Assembly (NCBI GenBank): GCA_013378335.1
Contig: CP040556.1
Coordinates: forward strand, 682,001-746,000
Direction of reading: 5' to 3'
Length of the DNA: 64,000 nucleotides
Source of the DNA: Streptococcus sanguinis
GTDB taxonomy: Bacteria; Bacillota; Bacilli; Lactobacillales; Streptococcaceae
Positions 39,994 to 48,209 of this stretch are shown here, piece after piece. Under the pieces are notes generated by a model. The model saw only the letters and a program-made list of their open reading frames with translations, ran no database searches and was not told the origin of the DNA. The first letter of the stretch is position 1. The number at the start of each line of letters is the position of its first letter. A program made the translations under genes and the position numbers.

Positions 39994-40013
39994 AGGACTT
40001 TGTCTTCAGTCTG
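39994..40013 (-). mobile_element. Solo IS1182-type element end
   Basis: AGGACTTTGTCTTCAGTCTG matches the right boundary of IS1182 copy 1 (1084-1103) with one substitution, and it ends directly at a terminator hairpin as the two full copies do. No transposase sequence remains beside it. It sits where the first permease gene is cut short. Confidence 0.68.
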
Positions 40014-40040
40014 AAAACCGGAAACAAATTCCGGTTTTTT
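40014..40040 (+). terminator. Terminator behind the truncated permease
   Basis: AAAACCGGAA pairs with TTCCGGTTTT, followed by T residues. Confidence 0.88.
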
Positions 40041-40128
40041 ATGCTCTTGATGAAAGAAGCCGATATACATCGGTGAATTTATGGCTATTGACGCGGTTTA
40101 AGGGCAATCGAAAACTATTTTTTCTAAG

Positions 40129-40142
40129 TGACAAAAATGTAA
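40129..40142 (+). promoter_or_regulatory. BceR-type operator C, before the 43-residue peptide gene
   Basis: TGACAAAAATGTAA fits the shared motif. It is followed by AAAATGAAAG, CTTATGG and, 20 bases further, TATCCT as a weak -10 candidate. Confidence 0.7.
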
Positions 40143-40270
40143 GTTTAAAGGCTAAAATGAAAGGTTATCTTATGGCAGCTAGCTTGGGAATTCGGTATCC
40201 TATAAGTGTAAAGAAAAAGAAGATAACTATCTTCCAAACTAAAAATCAGATTTCAAGAAGGAGGCCCACT

Positions 40271-40402
40271 ATGAAAATCAATCTTTTTAACCATCGCCAA
40301 AGTAAACCTAAAGCTCAAAAGATTTCCAAGGAAGAAATCGAGAAGACTCGCCTAGGCTGTGCTTCCAGTCAATATTATTTCTGGCTGCAGTACAGTCACT
40401 GA
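40271..40402 (+). CDS. Small peptide of 43 residues under a BceR-type promoter
   Basis: The reading frame begins at ATG 40271, six bases after a strong AAGGAGG (40258-40264), and reads MKINLFNHRQSKPKAQKISK, ending in aromatic FWLQYSH. The first two thirds are basic and hydrophilic; the end is hydrophobic and contains one Cys. No signal peptide or family is recognised. It is preceded by operator C and followed by a long hairpin (40418-40456), so it forms its own transcription unit between the two bceAB pairs. The RBS and promoter argue for translation. A remnant of a longer gene is the alternative. Confidence 0.55.
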   Translation: MKINLFNHRQSKPKAQKISKEEIEKTRLGCASSQYYFWLQYSH

Positions 40403-40417
40403 GAGATTCCAGTATTC

Positions 40418-40456
40418 AAGGATAAGAGAAAGGTCAGTTGACTTTTCTCTTTATCC
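40418..40456 (+). other. Long hairpin after the small peptide gene
   Basis: GGATAAGAGAAAGGTCA pairs with TGACTTTTCTCTTTATCC with a single bulged base. There is no T tract, so it may stabilise or process the transcript rather than end it. Confidence 0.65.
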
Positions 40457-40472
40457 GACTTGGAGCACAAGA

Positions 40473-40486
40473 TGACAAAAATGTAA
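40473..40486 (+). promoter_or_regulatory. BceR-type operator D, before bceAB2
   Basis: TGACAAAAATGTAA, then AAAATGAAAG, GTTATGG and, 20 bases further, TATGAT (40540-40545) as the -10 box. Confidence 0.78.
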
Positions 40487-40580
40487 GATTGGCGGGCAAA
40501 ATGAAAGATTAGGTTATGGAAACTTGTCTGTCTTTCCGGTATGATAGTAGTATCAAGTTAAATAAAGAAGAGGTTCGAGT

Positions 40581-41342
40581 ATGACATTATTAGACGTACA
40601 ACACGTGAAAAAGATTTATAAAACCCGCTTTCAGGGTAGTCAAGTAGAGGCACTGAAGGACATTCACTTTACGGTAGAAAGAGGCGAATATGTCGCCATC
40701 ATGGGGGAGTCAGGCTCCGGGAAATCCACCCTGCTCAACATCTTAGCCATGTTGGACAAGCCGACTGAGGGCCGTGTCTTTCTCAACGGAACTGACACAG
40801 CAACCATCAAAAACAGCCAGGCTTCCAGCTTCCGTCGGGAAAAATTAGGCTTTGTCTTTCAGGACTTCAATCTGTTGGATACCCTGTCGGTCAAGGATAA
40901 TATTCTCCTGCCTCTGGTTCTCTCTCGCCGTCCCATTACCGAAATGATGCAAAAGCTGGTTACGACCTGCAATGAGCTGGGGATTAACAAGCTGCAAGAG
41001 AAGTTTCCTTATGAGATTTCCGGTGGCCAGAAGCAGCGGGTTGCAGTGGCTCGGGCCATCATCACAGACCCTGAGATTCTGCTGGCGGATGAGCCGACGG
41101 GAGCCTTGGATTCCAAGTCTTCAGCAGCCCTGCTGGATGTTTTTGATGACATCAATGCCCGCGGTCAAACTATTCTCATGGTGACTCACTCAACAGCAGC
41201 GGCTAGCCGCGCCAAGCGGGTGCTCTTTATCAAGGATGGGATTCTCTACAACCAAATCTTCCGTGGCGACAAGACCGAGCGGCAGATGTTTCAAGAGATT
41301 TCTGATACTCTGACAGTTATGGCAAGTGAGGTGAAGGACTAG
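40581..41342 (+). CDS. bceA: Bacitracin-type ABC transporter ATPase BceA, copy 2
   Basis: A 253-residue ATPase nearly identical to copy 1 in protein and DNA, with Walker A GESGSGKST, signature ISGGQKQR and Walker B LLADEPTGALD. It ends at TAG 41340-41342, the last G of which starts the permease GTG codon, so translation is coupled. This copy has an intact permease and is likely the working transporter. Confidence 0.95.
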   Translation: MTLLDVQHVKKIYKTRFQGSQVEALKDIHFTVERGEYVAIMGESGSGKSTLLNILAMLDKPTEGRVFLNGTDTATIKNSQASSFRREKLGFVFQDFNLLDTLSVKDNILLPLVLSRRPITEMMQKLVTTCNELGINKLQEKFPYEISGGQKQRVAVARAIITDPEILLADEPTGALDSKSSAALLDVFDDINARGQTILMVTHSTAAASRAKRVLFIKDGILYNQIFRGDKTERQMFQEISDTLTVMASEVKD

Positions 41343-43330
41343 TGTTTCGATTAGCAGCAAAATTGGCGGTATCCAATCTGATTAAGAACCGCCGCCTCTA
41401 TTATCCTTTTGCACTGGCTACCTGTGTGGCTGTAGCCATTTCTTATATTTTCAACTCCTTGGCTTTTAATCCCAATCTATCCAAAATGTCAGGTGCCAGC
41501 TCTGTTATTTTCGTTTTGGTCCTAGGGGTCGTTATTGTGAACATCACAGCTGGAATTATTGTCTTTTATGCCAATCAATTTGTCATGAAGAATCGTTCCA
41601 AGGAGCTGGGGCTTTACGGCATGTTGGGGCTCAATAAACGCCATCTCTTTGTTATGACCTTTATTGAGCTTCTGATTTTCGGGCTAGTGGCTGTAAGCTT
41701 GGGACTGACTATAGGTGTTCTCTTTGACCAGCTGATTTATGCTTTTTTGCTCAAGCTTATGGGGACCAAGGTAGTTTTGGTTTCAACATTTCAACCTTTT
41801 GTATTGGTATTGATTATCATTTTCTATGCTTTTGTATTTTTCTGTTTGCTAATTAAAAATGGCTTTTACTTAAGAAAGTTTGATGCTCTGCAATTAGTCA
41901 AGGAAAAAAATAGTGGGGAGAAAAAGAGTCGCTTTTTACTCTTGCAAACTATTATTGGTATATCTTCTCTCGTTTTTGGATATTATCTTGCTTTAGGTGT
42001 ATCTGATCCGGTGGCAGCCATAATCATTTTCTTCGTAGCCGTACTTTTTGTTATTCTAGGGACTTATCTGCTTTTCAATGCAGGAACAACTGTTTTCTTA
42101 CAATTTTTGAAAAAGAAGAAGACGTTTTATTATCAGCCTGATAACATGATTTCGGTATCTAATCTAATTTTTCGAATGAAGAAAAATGCAATCGGTTTAG
42201 CGACGATTTCTATTTTGTCGACAATGGTTTTGGTTACCTTATCTGGTGGAGCCAACATTTATGCTGGTGGTGATTATATGCAGAGTGCCATGTTTCCGCA
42301 TGATATCAGTATCCAAGGAAAAGAAGTAACAGGTGAGCTTCTGGAACAAGCTTTGACAGAGTTTGTTCAAGAGCAGCAACTGCAGGTTAATAAAAAAGTT
42401 GTTTACCGGTATTATACGATAGGGGTTAGCGGACGAGCTGGTAATCGGCTAGATATTTATTCTAAGGAACAGAAACCCTTCGTTCCAAATCTTTATATTT
42501 TGGCCATTTCTGAGAGTGATTACCAAGAAATGACAGGTCAAAGTCTTCAGCTTAAAGATGATGAAATAGCCATATTTGAGCAAGGATTGGAACTAGATAG
42601 CAAAAAAGATTTACAGATAGCTGGAAAAAATTTAAAAATCAAGAGAAAATTAAAAGAAGATTTCGTTTTCGGTAATCTACCCGATCCGATGAATATGATG
42701 GTGCCTGAAAGAATCTATATGGTGGCTAAAAATCCGAGTCAAATCTTTTCTTCATTGATGAACGATTACGCTGTCAATGTTAACTATTATGGGGGATTAA
42801 ATCTCAAGCTACCAAAAGAAGAACAGATAAACCTCAGAGAATCATACCAAGAAAAGCTAAGCAGTTTTAATGCCACTTTACCTGAAAATCAAGCTGTTTA
42901 TGGTTCGGTGACAGCCTTTGATAAGCAAGAAATAAAGGGAATGCTAGGCGGTATGTTCTTTATTGGAATTTTCCTATCAATCGTTTTTATGCTTGGAACC
43001 GTTCTTATTATCTACTACAAGCAGGTTTCTGAAGGTTATGAAGATCGAGAAGGCTTTGTTATTTTACAAAAGGTTGGATTGGATGAAAAACAAATTAAGC
43101 AAACAATTCGTAGGCAGATTTTGATTGTCTTCTTCCTACCCCTAATCTTTGCCTTCCTTCATTTGGCTTTTGCCTATCACATGCTCAGTCTCATTTTACA
43201 GATGTTGGGCGTGCTCAACGCAAGTCTTATGTTAGTGGTGACTCTAGGTGTCTGCGCTCTGTTTATTGCAGTATATGTTGGTGTCTTTCTCATTACTTCT
43301 CGCAGCTATCGCAAAATTGTGGCTATGTAA
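41342..43330 (+). CDS. bceB: Bacitracin-type ABC transporter permease BceB
   Basis: A 662-residue permease starting at GTG 41342 (VFRLAAKLAVSNLIKNRRLY). It has ten predicted helices in the BceB arrangement: one N-terminal, three around residues 50-160, two around 200-250, one near 285, a large extracellular domain (about 310-530) that should bind the antibiotic or its lipid target, and three at the end. It confers resistance to cell-wall-active peptides and signals to BceS. It is much more diverged from copy 1 than the two ATPases are from each other. Confidence 0.94.
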   Translation: MFRLAAKLAVSNLIKNRRLYYPFALATCVAVAISYIFNSLAFNPNLSKMSGASSVIFVLVLGVVIVNITAGIIVFYANQFVMKNRSKELGLYGMLGLNKRHLFVMTFIELLIFGLVAVSLGLTIGVLFDQLIYAFLLKLMGTKVVLVSTFQPFVLVLIIIFYAFVFFCLLIKNGFYLRKFDALQLVKEKNSGEKKSRFLLLQTIIGISSLVFGYYLALGVSDPVAAIIIFFVAVLFVILGTYLLFNAGTTVFLQFLKKKKTFYYQPDNMISVSNLIFRMKKNAIGLATISILSTMVLVTLSGGANIYAGGDYMQSAMFPHDISIQGKEVTGELLEQALTEFVQEQQLQVNKKVVYRYYTIGVSGRAGNRLDIYSKEQKPFVPNLYILAISESDYQEMTGQSLQLKDDEIAIFEQGLELDSKKDLQIAGKNLKIKRKLKEDFVFGNLPDPMNMMVPERIYMVAKNPSQIFSSLMNDYAVNVNYYGGLNLKLPKEEQINLRESYQEKLSSFNATLPENQAVYGSVTAFDKQEIKGMLGGMFFIGIFLSIVFMLGTVLIIYYKQVSEGYEDREGFVILQKVGLDEKQIKQTIRRQILIVFFLPLIFAFLHLAFAYHMLSLILQMLGVLNASLMLVVTLGVCALFIAVYVGVFLITSRSYRKIVAM

Positions 43331-43372
43331 TAGCAGAGACATTCATATACCTTTCATCTATTTTAAAGACTT

Positions 43373-43529
43373 AGGCTGAGACAAAAAGATTTTGATTTTA
43401 GGAATTCTTTATTATAAATTTTTAAAATCGATAGATTAGATAAAAAAAGCGAACAAAGCAGAATTCTGATTACCAGAAAACTAGTTTTGTTCGCTTTTTA
43501 TATTTGAGGTTGGACTTTTGTCCCAGCCT
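43373..43529. repeat. MITE-like palindromic element with an inner terminator
   Basis: The outer arms AGGCTGAGACAAAAAG (43373-43388) and CTTTTGTCCCAGCCT (43515-43529) are inverted and match at 14 of 15 positions. Inside, AAAAAAGCGAACAAA (43443-43457) pairs with TTTTGTTCGCTTTTT (43485-43499), a bidirectional terminator. The 157-bp unit has no coding content and resembles the 'GGCTGGGACAAAA' small intergenic repeats of streptococci. Confidence 0.75.
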
Positions 43530-43622
43530 CTTTCTTTTCTCGGAAAATTTCTGAGAAAGATTCCTAAAAGCGTGTAAATATGATAAAATAGAGCGTTAAT
43601 GCAATTAGGAGAGTAAAAATAG

Positions 43623-45021
43623 ATGAATATTTTTAGAAAAAAAGATGCCAGTAAGGATAGAACGGGCATGCGCCGTCACTTGAAACTTCCTGATTTGATT
43701 TTGCTTGGTATTGGAGCAATGGTAGGAACTGGAATTTTCACCATTACAGGAATCGGAGCGGCCAAATATGCCGGGCCTGCTCTGACCGTTTCGATTGTCA
43801 TTTCAGCCCTTTGTGTGAGTATTTCGGCCCTTTTTTACGCTGAGTTTGCCTCACGGATTCCGGCCAATGGCGGAGCCTATAGTTATATTTATGCGGTTCT
43901 GGGAGAATTTCCTGCTTGGCTGGCTGGTTGGCTGATCATCATGGAGTTCATGACAGCTATCTCAGGTGTTGCCTCTGGCTGGGGCTCTTATCTGAAGGGG
44001 CTGCTGAGTGGCTTTGGTATCCAGCTGCCGACAGCTCTGAATGGCACCTTCAATCCAAAAGCAGGTACTTACGTGGACTTGCTGCCTATTCTGGTTTTGG
44101 TCTTTGTTACAGGGGTTGTCCTTTTGAACTCAAAGGCAGCCCTGCGCTTCAACTCAGCCTTGGTGGTCTTGAAATTCTCAGCCTTGGCACTCTTTATCAT
44201 TGCAGGATTTTTCTTCATCAAACCTGAAAATTGGTCTAACTTTGCACCTTTTGGCTTCGGAGAAATTTATGGCGGTAAGGTCGGCATCATGGCCGGGGCT
44301 TCACTTATGTTCTTTGCCTTTCTGGGCTTTGAGTCCATTTCCATGGCGGTAGATGAAATCAAAGAGCCCCAAAAATGTTCCTCGCGGGATTGTCTTATCC
44401 TTGAGCATCGTGACCATTCTCTATATTTTGGTGACCTTGGTCTTGACTGGGATTGTCCACTATAGCAAGCTGGATGTCTCAGATGCGGTGGCCTTTGCCC
44501 TGCGCAGCGTCGGACTTGGATGGGCAGCTAACTATATCTCTGTTGTCGCTATTTTGACTCTGATTACTGTCTGCATCTCCATGACCTACGCCTTGTCGCG
44601 GATGATTTACAGTATTGCGCGTGATGGTCTCTTGCCTCGCTCTTTCAAAAAATTGACAGAGACCAGTCGGGTGCCAAAGAATGCAACAATTTTAGTAGGG
44701 ATTGCCTCAGCTGTTTGTGCCGGTATCTTCCCCTTGGCTAGTATCGCTTCTTTCCTCAATATCTGTACCTTGGCCTATCTGATTTTATTGGCACTCGCTG
44801 TCTTGAAATTGCGGAAAGATCAAGGAATGCCTAAAGCTGGAGAATTCAAAACACCTCTAGTACCTCTGACACCGATCTTGTCCATTATCATCTGCCTGTC
44901 CTTTATGACTCAATATACCAAGGAAACCTGGCAGGCCTTTGGCATTGCCCTAGCGCTGGGAAGTCTCATCTACGCCTTTTATGGCTATAGGAACTCAGAA
45001 ATATCTGTAAAAGAGAAGTAG
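43623..45021 (+). CDS. APC-family amino-acid permease, frame broken once
   Basis: The first frame (to 44465) holds helices 1-7, beginning with LPDLILLGIGAMVGTGIFTI (helix 1, substrate site) and including the FFAFLGFESISMAVDEIKEPQ segment. The second frame resumes at NVPRGIVLSLSIVTI and carries helices 8-12 to 45021. The break is in the A5 run 44371-44375: loss of two A (A7 giving PQKNVPRG) or gain of one would explain it. The rebuilt protein of about 466 residues is normal for the family, probably a cationic or branched amino-acid transporter; the substrate is unknown. Confidence 0.85.
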
Positions 45022-45064
45022 GGATAGAGTATTGCTATTAAAAAGAAAGTAAAAGGAGAAAATA

Positions 45065-45334
45065 ATGAAGAACCTTAAGCTAACCCAAAAGAAGAAAATC
45101 TGGCTCTTTGCCCTTGCTTTTATCGCCCTAATTTTACTGGCGATTGTGATCAATATTCAGCTGAACCAGCCTGAAGATATGCATGCTGAGTATGTTCGGC
45201 TTTGGAAGACAACTTGGCATGAGGAAAATAAAGATTGGCTCTACCCACTGAAAAATATCTGTCTTGTTATTCTGGCAGTTCTGGCAGGGTCTGGTTTGAT
45301 GATTGCATTCTCCAAGAGTGAGAGATGGAAATAA
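45065..45334 (+). CDS. Small membrane protein of unknown function
   Basis: An 89-residue protein with two hydrophobic helices (about 12-32 and 62-80) joined by a charged loop containing MHAEYVRLWKTTWHEENKDW. The AAAGGAGAAA site is well placed. It follows the amino-acid permease by 43 bases and may be co-transcribed. No family is recognised. Confidence 0.65.
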   Translation: MKNLKLTQKKKIWLFALAFIALILLAIVINIQLNQPEDMHAEYVRLWKTTWHEENKDWLYPLKNICLVILAVLAGSGLMIAFSKSERWK

Positions 45335-45356
45335 GCTTCTGTAGATTAAAATAATC

Positions 45357-45370
45357 TTACAAAAATGTAA
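45357..45370 (+). promoter_or_regulatory. BceR-type operator E, before the S41 protease gene
   Basis: TTACAAAAATGTAA is a perfect TTACA-N4-TGTAA. It is followed by AAATGTAAGG, ACATGG and, 20 bases further, TATAAT (45425-45430), the best -10 box of the five. Confidence 0.8.
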
Positions 45371-45466
45371 GATTGACGATGATAAATGTAAGGTAGAGAC
45401 ATGGAAAACGTGTCTCTATTTTGCTATAATCGGCTCAGAAATCCTCACAAGAAAGGTTGTGCAATT

Positions 45467-46411
45467 ATGAAAAAAGTCCTTTTAGGTTGCTTAGGGACAG
45501 TACTGGTTTTGCTTGCTCTTTTAATAGGTTTTCTGGCTTACTTTGGTCCGGACTATGGCATTTTTCTTTTCCCACCTAGTCCGCAGGACTACGCTCGCTC
45601 GGTTGTGAAAAAGCTTGATTTCGGTCTTTATACGGACAAAAATTGGGAAAATGAGAAGAAGAAAGCTTTAGAGAAGCTTGAATCTGCCAATACTTATCAA
45701 GACACCTATCCCGTTTTGGAAAAATTAACCAAAGAGGCTGGCGGGAAGCATTCTTATTTTTTAAGTCCACAGGATAATCCCGAAAATAGTCCAGAAAGCA
45801 AAAATCAGCCTGAAGTGCAGAATCGAGAGGGAGTTCTCTATTTAAAAGTTCCTGCTTTCACTGGTGATGCACAGGCAGCGAAAGCTTATGCCAACAAACT
45901 TTCAGCAGCTCTTAAAAAGGATGACTATCAGGCGGTTCTTGTGGATTTGAGAGACAATACCGGCGGGAATATGTATCCGATGATTGCTGGACTGTCCTCT
46001 CTTTTGCCTGATGAAGACCTCTTCCAATTCGTTTATAAAAATGGAAGTAAGAGCCCGGTTTCTCGGTCAGATATTCTTAAGCAGCTTGGTCTGGAGCAGA
46101 CTGATGAGAAAGCAAAGAAAGTGCCAATAGCTGTCCTTACCAATGGGAAGACAGGTAGCTCAGGAGAGATGACTGTTTTAGCTTTTAAGGGACTGGAAAA
46201 CGTTAAAATATTTAGTCAGCCAACGGCAAGCTATACTACGGGAAATAATTATTATCAACTATATGATGGAGCGGTTTTGCTCTTGACTACCTCGAGTATC
46301 CTAGATCGCACGGGCAAGCTTTATGAGAATGAGGCCATTCAGCCCGATGTCCTAACAGACCAGCCTTTAAAAGAGGCGGAGCCTTGGTTGAAGGGACAGA
46401 TGGGAGAATAG
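45467..46411 (+). CDS. S41-family serine protease, membrane anchored
   Basis: A 314-residue protein. An N-terminal hydrophobic segment (about residues 3-27) follows MKK, giving a signal anchor, and a C-terminal S41 (tail-specific protease-like) domain contains VLVDLRDNTGGNMYPMIAG and the catalytic Ser region NGKTGSSGEMTVLAF. There is no PDZ domain. I chose ATG 45467, after GAAAGG, because the TATAAT box lies inside the longer frame. The BceR-type operator suggests a role in defence against antimicrobial peptides, perhaps by degrading them; inferred only. Confidence 0.83.
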   Translation: MKKVLLGCLGTVLVLLALLIGFLAYFGPDYGIFLFPPSPQDYARSVVKKLDFGLYTDKNWENEKKKALEKLESANTYQDTYPVLEKLTKEAGGKHSYFLSPQDNPENSPESKNQPEVQNREGVLYLKVPAFTGDAQAAKAYANKLSAALKKDDYQAVLVDLRDNTGGNMYPMIAGLSSLLPDEDLFQFVYKNGSKSPVSRSDILKQLGLEQTDEKAKKVPIAVLTNGKTGSSGEMTVLAFKGLENVKIFSQPTASYTTGNNYYQLYDGAVLLLTTSSILDRTGKLYENEAIQPDVLTDQPLKEAEPWLKGQMGE

Positions 46412-46418
46412 TTCATTG

Positions 46419-46442
46419 AAAGCAGTCAAAGAGACTGCTTTT
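46419..46442 (+). terminator. Terminator after the S41 protease gene
   Basis: AAAGCAGTC (46419-46427) pairs with GACTGCTTT (46433-46441), followed by T residues. Confidence 0.85.
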
Positions 46443-46474
46443 CTGCTATAATAAAGAGAAGAACGAGGTGACAG

Positions 46475-46900
46475 ATGATTCGTAAAGTAAAACTAAGAGA
46501 TGTCGCAGCCATTCAGCGGCTCAATGCTGAGTGTCTGGGCTATGACTTCGATAGGGAAGCGACGGAGTCTCAACTGAAGAGGCTGCTAGAGAATGACCAG
46601 CATTTAATTTTGGTAGCTGAAGAAGGCGGTCAGGTCATAGGTTACGCTCATGCGGCTAGCTACGACTGTCTCTATTTCCCGTCCTTACTCAATCTCTTGG
46701 CTTTGGCTGTCGCTCAGGATTTTCAAGGGCGGGGACATGGCAGAGCGCTGATGCAAGCTTTGCGTGAAGAGGCAAAAGCAGCAGGCTACACAGGGATTCG
46801 GATTAATTCAGGTATTTCACGGTCTTCAGCCCATGAATTTTATCGCAGCCTCGGCTGCAGCGAAAAAGCAGACCAGAAACGATTTTATTGGGAGTTTTAG
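46475..46900 (+). CDS. GNAT-family N-acetyltransferase
   Basis: A 141-residue single-domain GNAT with VAQDFQGRGHGRALMQALREEA as the acetyl-CoA binding loop (about residues 88-109) and RSSAHEFYRSLGC near the end. The substrate is unknown. A TATAAT box at 46448 and GAGGTGA before the start give it its own promoter. It begins a run of small accessory genes. Confidence 0.88.
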   Translation: MIRKVKLRDVAAIQRLNAECLGYDFDREATESQLKRLLENDQHLILVAEEGGQVIGYAHAASYDCLYFPSLLNLLALAVAQDFQGRGHGRALMQALREEAKAAGYTGIRINSGISRSSAHEFYRSLGCSEKADQKRFYWEF

Positions 46901-46915
46901 AGAAAGGAGGAGTAG

Positions 46916-47374
46916 ATGATGATTGAACCACTAAACCAGCAGCATGCTATAGAAATTGCTAACGACTGGCATTACGAGACGCCTTATGATTTTTATGACA
47001 TGAAAAATGACCTAGAGGATTATGAAGAAATGGTTTCTCCTGAAGCGCGTGGGGACCGTTATTATCAAGTACTGAGTGAAGGGGAACTCTATGGATTTTT
47101 CTGCTTGGAGCAGAAAGGGGAGCGAACTTTGGAGCTTGGTTTGGGGATGAAGCCGGAGCACTGTGGAAAAGGTCAGGGCGCTGCATTTTTGCAGGAAATT
47201 TTGGACTTTATCATGGAAAATTTTGCACCACAAACCCTAAGGCTATCCGTTGCTGACTTCAATCACCGAGCCCAGCAGCTCTATCTCAACATGGGCTTTG
47301 AAGTGGTGAGGCGCATTCCGCAAGAAAGCAATGGCGATATTCATCTCTTTGTGGAGATGGAGAAGAAGGTCTAG
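46916..47374 (+). CDS. GNAT-family N-acetyltransferase
   Basis: A 152-residue acetyltransferase of the RimJ/RimL-like branch: GLGMKPEHCGKGQGAAFLQE forms the acetyl-CoA loop and AQQLYLNMGFEVVRR the C-terminal motif. Starts at ATG 46916 or 46919 after AAAGGAGG. It follows the previous GNAT gene by 15 bases, so both are one operon. The substrate is unknown. Confidence 0.86.
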   Translation: MMIEPLNQQHAIEIANDWHYETPYDFYDMKNDLEDYEEMVSPEARGDRYYQVLSEGELYGFFCLEQKGERTLELGLGMKPEHCGKGQGAAFLQEILDFIMENFAPQTLRLSVADFNHRAQQLYLNMGFEVVRRIPQESNGDIHLFVEMEKKV

Positions 47375-47451
47375 TCAATATCGCAGCCAGACAAAGAGAC
47401 ATATAAGCTCAATCACTCATTATCCCTAGAAAAGTGAGTAGGCAGTTTACC

Positions 47452-47921
47452 ATGAAAAAAGAAAGCAGCAGAAGAGCTAGCAATTGTGAAATTCGTTTTG
47501 TAGAAAGTGCGGAAGAATTTCAAGCTTTGTTAGAGATCTTTCAAGAAGTCTTTAACTGGGAAGAGTCGGAGTTTCCGTATCCCTCGTATCTTGCCAATCT
47601 GCTAGAAAATCCTCAATTTTTAGTGCTTGTCGCAAAGGCAGAAGATAAAATTGCTGGCGGTCTGACAGCCTATGTTTTGCCGAGATATCAGACTAAAAAG
47701 TCCAGCATCTTTATCTATGATTTGGGCGTCGCGACTAGTTTCCAGCGGCAAGGAATTGGCAAAAGTTTGATTGATAAACTGTTTGATTATGCAAAAAATA
47801 TCGGATACAGGATGTTTTTGTCGATACAGAGCTGGAGGATAATGAAGATGCTCTGGCCTTTTACCAAAAGACTGGCTTTGACAATCAAGCAAAAGTCGTC
47901 CAATATACTTATGACTGCTGA
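47452..47921 (+). CDS. AAC(3)-I-like GNAT acetyltransferase, frame broken once
   Basis: Begins at ATG 47452 (MKKESSRRASNCEIRF) and resembles AAC(3)-I aminoglycoside acetyltransferases: SYLANLLENPQFLVLVA, then GGLTAYVLPRY and SIFIYDLGVATSFQRQGIG, the acetyl-CoA loop. The frame breaks at GG 47810-47811; one more G gives DVFVDTELEDNEDALAFYQK and a stop TGA 47919-47921, about 156 residues. Resemblance does not prove aminoglycoside resistance; chromosomal relatives may act on other amines. The RBS is weak, so the start is uncertain. Confidence 0.75.
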
Positions 47922-47972
47922 AGGCTAGTAGGGAATTTGTCAATGATTATCAATAAACAAAAGGAGCAAACC

Positions 47973-48209
47973 ATGACATTTGAAGAAATTTTACCAGGCC
48001 TTAAGGCCAAGAAAAAATATGTGCGTACAGGCTGGGGTGGGGCAGAAAACTACGTCCAGCTCTTTGATACGATTGAGCAGAATGGGGTGGCTCTTGAAGT
48101 GACACCTTATTTCCTCATCAATGTTTCAGGCGAAGGTGAGGGCTTCTCCATGTGGAGTCCGACTCCTTGTGATGTCCTTGCGACAGATTGGGTGGAAGTG
48201 AATGACTAA
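47973..48209 (+). CDS. DUF2829 protein, Thoeris anti-defence Tad2-like
   Basis: A 78-residue protein, MTFEEILPGLKAKKKYVRTG at the start and MWSPTPCDVLATDWVEV at the end, matching the compact DUF2829 fold. Phage Tad2 proteins of this family sequester the signal molecule of the Thoeris defence system, but many chromosomal members are uncharacterised. I chose ATG 47973 after AAGGAG. It overlaps the following SDR gene by eight bases. No phage genes surround it. Confidence 0.82.
   Translation: MTFEEILPGLKAKKKYVRTGWGGAENYVQLFDTIEQNGVALEVTPYFLINVSGEGEGFSMWSPTPCDVLATDWVEVND

Noticed and set aside
40073..40270. N-terminal extension of the 43-residue peptide
   Set aside because: The extension covers operator C and the promoter, and the strong AAGGAGG belongs to ATG 40271.
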